Of a stretch of DNA of 64,000 nt, positions 36,801 through 48,800 are shown piece after piece. Made by a program: the position numbers and the translations under genes. Below the pieces are notes generated by a model. That model did not search any database. It saw nothing but the letters and a program-made list of their open reading frames with translations, and had not been told where the DNA came from. This DNA comes from Melanocharis versteri (taxonomy: Eukaryota; Chordata; Aves; Passeriformes; Melanocharitidae): the NCBI GenBank assembly GCA_013397845.1, contig VZTG01000272.1:369310-433309 (forward strand). The letters are read 5' to 3'. Position 1 is the stretch's first letter, and each line of letters begins with the position of its first letter.

Positions 36801-39800
36801 CTAGATAATAAGTGACCGCTAAAATTTTATTTATTTTTTTGTTGTATAATTAATGCCCCCTGAAAAATATTTGTTCCACTCAAGCCTTTTTTTTGTTTGC
36901 TAGACTCTTTTTCATCTTCAAAACTACTAAAAAACACATTTAATTGCCCAGCTCGAGTTATAAAACTTCTGCTTCCTAGAAAATATTGTCTAGAAATGAA
37001 AATAAGCACTTAATCACCAACATTTTATTATTTTTTTTTTTACTCTCAGCAGCTGAGAGTTCAAGTGAGAACACTTGGTCAGAAGTACTGCAGATCTAAA
37101 AAGTAACTACATACACACACGACAAGAAATAGGTTATGTATAAATCTTGCTGTTCATAGAAAAAATATTTCAGAAATGTTGCTGACATTGTGATATAGCC
37201 AAGTTTAACAGCGGATTTGACAGGGATGTCACCTGGCTGTTTTGACTCTGCAGCACTTATCTTCTCAAATACCTCTGGGATAAATGAGGATCTGTGTTAC
37301 ATTCACAAATACAATCACTATCATTAGCCATTCAAGGGAGATGTCCAAACAGAATCCGTCTTTCCTTCTGATTCTCCGGGGGCAGGTAGCTCTGAAACAC
37401 CCAGCAGCCGGGTGTCTTCCTTAGGATCTGCATTTAAATAGGGCTTTTCAAAAGGCTACATCAACTCCATGTGCGCAAATTAGTTGGCCCTGGGTAAGGA
37501 CATGAGGCTGTACACCAACTCTCTTCCATTGCTCCCGGATTGTGCCTTTCGTAACTACTTAGTCTTTGTTGCTAAATGCATTATATTTTTCTTGTTATTA
37601 TTCCTATGATAGTATTCAAACAGGAAAATAATGTGGTTCTTCCACGCACCACCAAGGCAGTCCATACAGCGGTAAATGTATTGTACTATTTCAACTTAAA
37701 CCTGACGTGTGAATGGGGCACCACACACCTGAAGATGTGTTTTGGAAATCAGTGTAACTAGTTAACATTAAGGTGATAGAATTGCTTGAAAAGGCTGCCT
37801 GCCACCTGTGCTCAAGTGTGTGTTTGCATCTGTAAGATACTTTTTTTTTTTTTTCACTGAGAAATATTTTCTATTTTCACTGGGAATATGAGTTAGAATT
37901 TAGCCTTAGCAATACTGGCCTGAAAGAAAACTTGGTTAGACTGCTGGAGTACTAAACATTGTCAGTTGTTTAAGAAGGTTTCTCAAATAAAAATAAATTT
38001 TATGTATGGGGCAGTCTGTTCCATCCCAGTTGGAGACATAATTTCCTATCCATTAGAAGCAGAAAATAAATGTTATTACAGCATAAAGTCACTCTTGCAA
38101 GATCCTAATCTAGTTCAAGGAGTGAATTATAACCTTGCCTTAATTTGCAAGTACCTTTAATATTGGTTCAGTTTTACTTGTTATCATTTTTTGCCAATGA
38201 GACTTGACACAAACCTAAAAGTCCTTTGGGAGAGAAATTGTTTGGTTTTGCTTAATATCTGTTTAATGGCTAACACAGCAGGACTTCTGTGTATCACTGT
38301 GTCCCAACAGAGGGAAACGAAGGATTCTGGATAAGTAGTCAAACTTGTATTGAAAATGCCTTACCAGTAAATTTGGCTCCATCTACTGGATTATGCCAGT
38401 GATGGCAAAGGACCTAAAAGGCTAAAATAAATATAATGTGATGAACAATCAGAAACACACATTAGTATGTTTTGGCTAGTATGGCTTTCATGGGCAAGAG
38501 TACCTCCTGTAAGGCATGCTGGTATTTTTAGTTTGTGCCCTGTTCACTAGTAAGAATTTAATTCTCATTAGCTATAAAAAAAAAACCAAACTAAAGAATT
38601 CTTAGGAAAGGGAAGCAAATGCAAAATTCTTTGTTTGCATTTCCATATACGTTCCAGTTCACGTTGTGCTATTTCTTGCATTTTCCTTTCTTTGACCAAA
38701 TTTTAGCAATCCTAAGTTGGCTAGAATGAAGGACACACTTGATTCCAGTGAAGAAAGGACCTGTCTGAGTCACGTTTCTTTATCCTGGAGGTAAGGTGGT
38801 TGATGAAAAAAGTCTGTAAGATCCTAAGTTAGCATGGTGAGCTTGAAGAACACACATTTATTTACAGACTGTCAGACTTTCAGACCAAGAAAGCAACAAA
38901 TCATATGTCTAGTGGGCTAGTTTGAAAGAAATAAAGGGAAATTCAGCATACAGATAAACTGCAAAACTCACATTGACATGAGTGTCCTGAGTTTATGCTT
39001 GTTCAAAAGCTGCCATAGAGTCAGAAAATAAAAATCTATCCAGGTTGTTAAATATGATACTACTTCTGACTGGATGTAGCAGAGTGCGAACACTTACTGG
39101 AGGTGTTTACTGAGGAAATATCAGCACGTGTGTCCTATGCTCTGTTCCAGCCTCATTGAGATGTTCTGCTGGCCACTCATCTTGTCTCAGAGACAAGATG
39201 ATGGGCAAGATGGACATTTGATCTAAGACAGTATGCCAGTTAGGGGTCTGACATGTTCCAATGCAGCCTGATTTACCTATCTCATTTCTTTCACCTTTAC
39301 AACACTTTTCTTTCATCACCAGAGTGATGATTTTTAGCCTGATGTTAAGAGCCTCTGATTCTACATATCTCTGTGTAATTCCTGTACATCAAACTGTGAT
39401 TAAAAAGTCTTGTTCATGCCCACACATTTTTTGTAGTAATGAGAAGCCTGCCCATAGTAGCTCAGAGGCTAAAATGTCATTGAAAACTCTGAAGTTCCTT
39501 TTATGCAAATGTTTAGTGAGCAGTGCCAGTGATTCAAATTTGGACTTGAATCATTTTGATGACCTACTGCCTAAAAATTTCCTCCAATAATATATTGTTT
39601 TTTAAAATTTTTTTTAGAAAGCAGGAGAGCAGTTTGTGCTCATAACTGGTGTTCTTTTGTGCAGCCCAGACAGACACTTGTGTAATTGTACATGTAATAT
39701 GTACAGGTGCACAACTGCTGTCAACAGGTCAGTCCTGATACACACATTATACATCAGTTTCTACAGACTTTCAGTAAATTTCTCATCTTGTAAGCCAGTT

Positions 39801-42800
39801 TGAGTGGCTCTGAAGCATGAAGTTTTAAAATGGCACTTTAGTTACTTTGGTAGTTACATCTGCTGAGGATCATTGTGTTTAATCACTTCCACATTTCTCA
39901 CTCCTTTGCCTGGATCCTCTTCTCTTGTGGGGTTGAAACCACCGAAGTTCTGAAGTCACACTGTCATGTTCTTGTCTAAAGACTAATCAACAGTGATTAG
40001 GGCAGCAGCTATGCATGAGCAGATTAACCCAAACAGTCTCCTTGCCTTGCATGCCATTTCACTTGTGTCCTTGAGAGCTCGGAGCTGGAAAGAGAGGGTT
40101 TGTTTTTTCCAGTAGCAAGTATCAGAAATCCCAGCCATCTTCTCTTTCTTTCATTCTGAGATGCCTTTTCCCTGAATCTGTTTTGATCTTTCTTCTCCCT
40201 TTCTTATTCTTCTTTTGAATGGATGCTCTATTGGTTACCAGCTGTATCTCAACCTGCAGAAAGATGAACCAAAGCTCCTGACTCTCTTCTGGAGAGGTTT
40301 GCTTGCTTTTTTCCCCCTCTTTCTTTTTTTCTTCTAACCTTTATTCCCCTCTGGTTTGATGAGGAGGAAGAAAAAATCCATTTTCAGGAGCAGGAAAGCG
40401 CAGACCACACATTGTTTCTACTCTAGTCCTGGCAGCACAGGCTGGGAATGCTAGACTCACCACTGGGGGAATCGACATGTTGAGAGAGACCTGCCCTCTC
40501 CTGAAAGCCCTGTGCAATCCTTTGCCTCGTTTGCTAACTCAAAAGGCTTCCACACCTTCACACGAACCTGACTAAGGTAACTTACTTGCAGTGCTGTCAG
40601 GAGCACATTTTATGTAGAATTTATAAGTCCAATGCAAATATCTTTTCATCCCCATCAGTTTCTTCCTTCCTCTTTCTTTCTCATTTGAGCTGCTGTACAA
40701 TAGATGACTCTCACAGTCCGAGCCATAATCCTGGAAGTTTTTGTTTCTGACTTGAGTTGCTTTACAAAGTTAAAAAGGGAACAACACTATTTATAAGCAC
40801 ATTATGTAAACATTAGCAACAGAGGTCCAGCTGCTTAGCATTCAATTAATTTAGTTCAGTCAATATTGCATGGTACACAGTTTTGTCTGCTCATATTGTA
40901 AACACATCTTGCCCTTGAGCACTTATTTCATTTGACTAATTAAGATCTACTTCTAAGTGCTCTCATTTTGTTGCCAGGCAGACTTGCCCAACTTTAGATA
41001 CAGCTGTTGTACTTGGTGAAAAAGGCATTTGAAATCCAGGTCCATCTGGTTGGTGCTCCAGTGTGTCAGGCCAAAACTGCTCTTCTTTAAGGCAGTAGGG
41101 TCTCTGCTCTCCACAGGATTCAGACTGGAGATGAATCAGGACATTGTATGTTTCTTACTTATGCCAGCATGTCTTATACAGGTACACATATCTTGAAGCA
41201 ATACTGTGCTCCCACCTGAGACACTGAAAACCCTTTTAAAATTTTAATTACTTAATGCAGGTGCATAAAGTTTTTCAGAGAGGTAAATGCGGAACCAAGT
41301 ACAAGTCCACTGTACTTGGGCTTTTTATATAAATAGTGAGAATGAAGTTTTCATGGTGGTCTGCCCTTTTTTTTCTGATTCTCCTCCCCACTGGGGGAAG
41401 AGGGGAGTGAGGGAGTGGCTGTTCGGTACTTAGCTGTCAGCATAGTCTCACTCACTATTCTGACTATGTAAGTAGCTGAATTTTCAATACATGAACGATT
41501 TAAAGTTAGAAAGATTTAAAGTTACATTGAGCTGCATTAAAATTTTCATTCAGACCAAATTAAGAATAATTGAGAGGAATTTGGCAGTGCACATGTATCG
41601 TACATGTACTCCACATTTTCTGTGTGCCTATTTTGCCAAAATAATTACACATTACTGTGCTCATATACTGTGCTGAGAAAAATTTCTTGCCTGAAAAATA
41701 CCATGTTCCCTTGGGCAAAACCAGGCTGAGTTCAGAGAGGAGTGCAGTCTTGCACCAAGGAGATGAATGCCTCCTTGGACAACAAGGTTTCTGAGGTACT
41801 GCTATGATTGCTATTTTTCCTTAAGCACTAAAGAATGAGTAGGGGGTTTCTGTGGCTAAAAGCACAGGCTAAAGTCAAGGAACAGGCTTTTTGGGTGATA
41901 AATGTACAATCTCTGCTTAGTATCTGCAGTTTTGTGTGGAGGGAGGCAGACATGCAGCACATACTCAGTAGTGGACTAATGTAAGGTGTAATGGAGGGGC
42001 AGGTGCTCCATGGAGGGAGAAGAGCCCAGGTCTTATAATCAAAAGATGCTGAATGGTTTCCTGTCTGCCTAATCCTGTTGACACATATTCCTGGCCACAG
42101 TTAGTGTGTGAAACTTGTGAATTACAGGTTCTGCTGCTTTGACTCTAAATGTGAATACAAATAAGGCAGTCATGGTCTGTGTGGTTCGGATTAGGAATTG
42201 TAGAAGTTTAAATAGCAGGGTTTTCTTTCCTGAGGAAGAACTCTCCATAGGTAATTTAGTGATCACAGAATCAGAGAATCATAGAAGCATAGAAAGGTTT
42301 GAGTTGGAAGGTCATGGGCAGGGAAACTTTTCACTAGACCAGGTTGCTCAAAGCTCCATCCAACCTGGTCTTGAACACTTCCAGGGATGGGGCATCCACA
42401 CTTTCTCTGGGCCACCTGTGGCAGTGCCTCACCACCCTCGCAGGAAAGAATTTGTTCCTAATCTCTAATCTAAACCTACTCTCTTTCAGTTTGAAGCCAT
42501 TACCCCTTGTCTTGTCATCACATGCCCTTGTAAAAAGTCCCTCTCCAGCTCTTCTGCTGGCATGCTTTAGGTACTGACAGTGCTATAAGGTCTTCCTGGC
42601 CTCCTTGTCTTCAGGCTGAACACCTCCAACTCTCTCAGTCTGTCTTCATAGGAAAGCTGCTCTGTCCCTCTTGGTGGCCTACTCTGAACTCACTCCAGCA
42701 GGTCCATGTCCTTCCTGCGCTGGGGACCCCAGGGCTGGACACAGCACTGCAGGTGGGGTCTCACAAGAGCAGAGCAGAGGGGCAGAACCACATCCCTCGA

Positions 42801-45800
42801 CCTGCTGGACATGCAGCTTTTGGCGCAGCCCAGGAAGTGGTTGGCTTCCTGGGCTGGGAGTGCCCATTGCCAGGTCATGTCGAGCTTCCCATCAACCAAA
42901 GCCCTCAAGTCCTTCTCCTAAGGACTGCTCCCAATCCATTCCTTAACCAGCCTGTATTTGTGCTTATAGGCACTTACAGAATATAAATGAATGAGAATGG
43001 AAATAGATTAGCTACAGAAGATTGGCTACGTATTCTGAGCTAAGTCACTGAGAGTGTTAGCCAAAACTGCACCTCACCAGGAAGTTGCAGGAAGAGATAG
43101 CAATAATGGGTAGCAAACTAGTAACCTTTAGGTGCTGCTTCAATAGCTCAGATCTGTAATTAGAGTTAGCACGCAGCCTTTCCATTTTCCCTGGACATCA
43201 GCACTATGGCTATGTAGCCCTGATCCTGGTGTCCTATGCCACGTCTGAAATAAGTCATTGTCTAATTCAGTTTCCATTTACATGCTGATGGACAGTTGTC
43301 CCTTTTACAAACCAGGCTTGCACTCCAATGGTAACAGGTATTTGAAAGACTGAGGGAGACGAATGTGCACCTCTCTGCACAGATGTTTCCTTCATGGCTA
43401 GGGAGATCTGAGCTGGCAATCTGGAAAGCTTGGTGCTGCTGTTTCCGTGGAAGCCTGATGAATTGAGGGCTGCCAATCACCAGAAAATATAAATTAAATG
43501 AAAAATTGTATCAGTATGAATGATGTCTTCAAACAAAACCGAAATGCTCAATGTTTTCTTCTTGAAGTTTTCCACACACTGTGGTTTTCTCATAACAACC
43601 TCTTTGTACAGTCTACTCTGGCACTTAATGCTTGTTGCTATAAGTTTATGAGGAAGGTGAATTAATAAATAAAGCTGTTAGAAGTGGTAGCAGAAAGCTA
43701 ATGGAGGAAGCATTAGGAGTTTTATCTGAAGGGCTCAATTCTGTTCTCTGTTCTGCAGAGAAGTTTCCTGAGGGCTGGAGGACTTGCATGTGGGTATACT
43801 GCCCATTTAATAAAACTACTTCACACTAATATTGTCCCAGGTCAGACAAGCCATCTTCCCACACTGAGATTTGAAGCATTGTGTTTTGTTATTTGTATTA
43901 CTGGAGTGTTAAGAAGCCATAGATACAGATCAAGACAGAGAAGGTATGTGCACTGAGTAGATATTTTCTCAAGATTTATAATATCTGTAAATATAGATAC
44001 ATTGGGGGAAAGACTTCATTTTCACAAACTGAAGCAAATCCATAAGTACCAGAATCTTCCAGTTTGTTCTGGGGTTCTTTGCTTTTATACAGCAATTCAT
44101 ACCTTGGCAGAAGACAACGAAATATATAAACGATACTTATGGCTGTAACATTCTAGGACAACTGTATTGTCTCAAAGCACAGTATACCAGTTCTTCCAAG
44201 ATTGTTATATTACCAGGTGCAGAGATTATTTTTCCTTCCGCTCTGACTGCAGAAATACAGACTCATCTAAGAGCACAGCTGCTTCTGGAGAAGCCAGCTC
44301 CTCCTCTAAATGAATCCTTAATTTTTTTTAAAGCAAGCTAAGCTTTTCATTTTGCTGTTCCCCTGGCCTGAGGGGTCTCAGAGGCTGAAGGCTGAGACGT
44401 GATTAGGCTGTGCTGGGAAGTGACTCAGCTCCAGCTTTCCTGTCCTCTGTGGTCACCAGGGGACACCTTGGGTCACATACTGGTACCTCTGAGGTTACTG
44501 AGATGACACTAAACAAGAAGAGCAGTTTGTGAAAATAACTCTGCATTCCTCTGTGTACAATAGAAAAGTGCTTAAGACATACCAGGCTTTGCTAATTTCA
44601 TATGTTCATGTACTGCAATGTCAAATATTTGCTATTAAAATCTATGCATCCGTATAAAGACAAGCTATCCATCTTTTTGAAAATAAAAAGGGAAAGTCAT
44701 ATAGACTAAACTATCAGCATCTGAGTAACTTGTAAATTTGTGTGCAGTGTAAAAATATATTGTGAAAGTAACATAACTGATTTATAGTCCTCTGGGGAAA
44801 GAAATCTTTCCAAAGTGTGGAAACAGAGCAGTCACTGTGGCTTAACACTAGTGTGCTGTGAAGAATGAATTATTTTAGCACAGCGGCTGACTTAAAAGAT
44901 GAGTGGTAAGGAAAGATACAAACTGAGCCAAAAATACATTTTCAATTTTGATGTGAAAATAAAAAAAGAAACATGCAGTCCTACTTGGCTAATTTCTCAG
45001 TTTCAATATCAACAAGCTATTTGTGAATCTGCCTCTCAAAGTATCTAAAAAACAACTTGCTCAGCTTCACAGCTCTGTGCCAGTCTTTCTGTTCCTGTGA
45101 TGTTTAAATCGGCTGCTGTGGATGCTCATGCTGTAACTTTAAAACCTCTCCTGTTTTGCTGCCAGCACGTTCTCTGCAGCTCAGAAGGATGGCATGTCAG
45201 AAGTTAATGTGGATCTACAGATTGTTGTGTGCGCGCAGAGTCTCCACGGGTGATCCTTCTGAGAGTGTATCTGCAATGATACAAGCTCAGTGTCTGTATT
45301 CTGCATAGGGTATACGGAGTAACCTAGGGTCTATTATCTGAATGCCTTAAGAAATTATAAAGTAAGTTTCAAATTGCAAGATGTGTTGCCCAGAGAGCAG
45401 TCACTTTGTTATCCCAGTGGGCAGTATATGGGATAACTTTGGCAGCCTTTTGTGCTGATCTCCATTCCTGCTCTTGCTGGGGTGTTTCGTATGGTACGGT
45501 CTTGCTTGTTTTATGAGTATGCTGTGATAGTGTGCTTTTATGTGTCTTGCTGTTGCCTATCCTTTTGTTAGGCTTTGTGGGAGCTTGAATATGGTGTTTG
45601 ATCCAGGGGCAGAGTCTTTGTGAAATAAGGTGATTCGTGCATGTCATAGCATAGTCAGCAATGGGAGTACAGCAGGCATGGATGGAGACACACCTGCACA
45701 CTGGTGAGTTCTGAAAGCTGCAAACAGGATGACATGCTAAGAACATCCTACCACTTACAGCTGGCATTGAAGTGAAGATGGGCAGGCAGGAACCCTTCTG

Positions 45801-48800
45801 ACTTTTTAATTCACTTTTGTATTGCATCGCACCTCAGAAAGATGTACTGTTTGAATGATCTGAGTTTTGGAACCTCTCTCTCTCTTCTTAGTCCACCAAG
45901 TTTGAAAGAAATTTAAAGCTGAGTACGTATTTTAGAACACTTAAAGGAATTGGCCAGAAGCAGAAGAGAGTTTTTATTCCCAGTGCTATGCTGCAACAAC
46001 CAGAGACAAGTCAAAGTGGAGAAAATGGGGTTTTTTTTACCCAGGGTTCACAGGACCCATGGGAAGCAACACATTCCAGAGAATGGGCGTACGGCTGACA
46101 GGTGTCATGGGAGAGCAGGGGCAGTCTGGCAGGAGGGTGAGTGAGAGAAGCTCTTCATTTACAAATGTGGCAAAACCTAAGCAACTGGCATGGGGGGGCT
46201 GCCCTCTTTAGGATCATCAGAAATGGAAGCTCTTTAAAAAGGCATTGGGTTCATCATCCTTCCAGATGTTTTTTTTTTAATTGGGAAGGGGCCTTGCAAC
46301 TGGCTTTTAGCATACTCTGAGCAGTAAGCTCCTTTGAGAAGGGAGAAATTATGCTTTCTGTGGAACCAATTTGATATGCTTGGTGAGAAGCAGGATGAGA
46401 CCAGATGCCCTTTTAGTGGTTTTGGATACTTTAGGGAAAATACAGAAGTGGATCCAGCTCAAAGCTCTTGCTGCCCCAGGTACGAGAACAGCAATATTCA
46501 TTAGTGAATTTTTATTGCCAGGCATGAATAAATTACTAGATATCTGGTGCCTGCAGACAGGCAAAGGAAAAGCTGTATGGGAAAACTTGGATTTAAAACA
46601 GGTTTTTCATCTCTAAAAAAATATCCCTATTTGTTTGAGGTGTAGGTTCTTACATCCTTGGTAGTTCAAATGCAGTCATACCCTGGATCAATGCAATCTT
46701 GTCTCAAGCAGAGAGCTGTGATATATCTGTTCAAATCTCATTCTGTCAGACGGCTCTGTGCCAACAAAGGTGATAATGAATGTTTAGGCATGAACTCAGT
46801 TGTTTTTTTCTGGAGAAAAACTATGTAGAGGTTCAAGTGGAGTATTTTATTGATTTATAGTAATATCACTCTAAATTCGTTGTGCTTTCATAGAAGCATT
46901 ACATATATTTAGTGTTAGATCTATTTCTATATGAAGAAGGGACAGCCATAAAAACAGTGGAATCAAAGCAGAATTGCCATTTTTTATACTGTAGCCAACT
47001 GAATAAATCTTCCTCTTTTCCTCAGGTATCTCTGTTCAGGTTTCTGTGGGCTTGTTCAGTTCACCCATACAAGTGGTTTCTAGAGGGTGCTGCTGACAAG
47101 GCTACTGCATGGTTCAGCGTTGCAGTGCTGATCCCTGAATAATGCTGCAGCATTAACTGTTGTCATAGAGACACAGATTTTTGAGTCCAAAGGGACAGTT
47201 TTGATAATCAGCTCAGACCTGTTGTAAAACATATAGTAACTTTCCAATAAGTAAATAACTTTGCCAAACTGGAGCACAGCTGGGCCCTCCCTCTCCTGTG
47301 ACAGTGAAACACATTTCACTGACGTTTGTGAGATGCTGTAAGTAAAACCCCAAATGGAGATTTAATTTATTGTAAGAGTGATGATGCTGTCCGCACACAT
47401 TTTTTTCTGGTGAGTGAAAGCCAAGTGCAAGCTTAGACCACAGGATCCTGCTGTTACTGTGATACTGGCAACCTCAGAGGGACAAAGAGTATCAGAATAA
47501 TAGCAGTATTCTGTCTTATCCTCTAGGAAGTGCAGTGAGGTCAGCACTTGTACTTGTAAAGAAGGATGCTAGAGTGGGGCAGCTGTATGCAGTTGGAAGT
47601 TTCTGACAGACAATCTCTGGGTGATACAATTGTAGCATTTTGATGCTGCTGTCACTGGTTGTTTGCCACCTCCTTCTGCTTGCTCCTCTATCAGCTGTGT
47701 GTCTGCACCCATGCCAGCCCAGAGCCTGTTGTGGCTGCTGCCAGGGACAGTGGACTTGAGCCAAGGCACTGGGTTCTGAACTGCCATAGCAGTTTTAGCC
47801 CTTGCCAAAGGCTACCTGATACAGCAGAACTAACAGCTGGGGGATTTAACATCTTAAATTGCCAAGCTGACATCCATCAGAGCTCATGTGAGAGTGCCAA
47901 GCAGTCTGTGTAACCTCCAGCCAAGTATTAAGTCTCCTCTTTCCCAGTATATGCTAATCTGTGAGAAATGGATTGTTACAGATCCCAGCTCCGCTGATGA
48001 CGCAGTTCCAGTTATAAAATCCCTTGATTCTGTACACAGAAGTTTCCAGTGGCCATCATGGTATTAGACACTGGAACAGGTGTAAAATGACTGATATGGT
48101 CTCCCCATCTTCCACTGCAGAATTTGGAATAAGGTAAACTGGTTTGGTAAAGCTGTGAAAAAATGTGTGCGAAGGAACTTGTGCAGCCAAAATGCTTTCC
48201 TCCTAAATGTATACATTTCTCTCATTGTCAGCCATGCATACATAACTTCTGCAGTCCTGTAAGATAGCTTCAGGAAAGCTGGAAATGCAATTTTTTTAAT
48301 GAAAATAATCTGCTGGCTCAATATAGGCATGCATTATCCATGCCTTTGCTGTGCTGCTGGAGAGGTTTGATAATAGTGCAGCGTTTGATTCCTTGTGCTC
48401 TTTTCCATTCCTGTGCCACACAGCTGTTTTGCTGCTATTTGCAATGCCTGAAATTACTTACTGCTAAGTATTATTAAGGAACAATTCTTATCACTTTAGA
48501 TTTTCAGGTACTGTCTTTGGCTAATTACCACAGCACCCCTGTGAAGTGAAATGACTCACTGCCTTTCTGCTCACAAGTAGTGCGATATTCATCTATTCTT
48601 TGACAAATTAATCTGTGGGACCTCCTGGTTCCTCTGGAACATGTTCCTTCCACATCAAGTCACCCTTAAAAACACATGAGAACTCAAAAGAGAGCCAGAT
48701 TGTGTGTGCTTCAGCATTGGCGCTCTGTGGCACTGCTGCACAGCTGCACAGCTGCTGTGGATGCACTGGGGAGCACTCAGCTTTTGGAGGGGAAAATGTG

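Noticed and set aside
36311..36804. Long open frames through the N gap on both strands (up to about 200 codons)
   Set aside because: They exist only because N codons are read through and because the 10-bp GC repeat lacks stops in several frames at once; no frame has a domain.
45369..45827. 152-codon frame on the - strand in intron 5
   Set aside because: It is among the longest unexplained frames, but a window this size is expected to contain a few by chance. It has no signal peptide, domain or splice context, so I do not call it.
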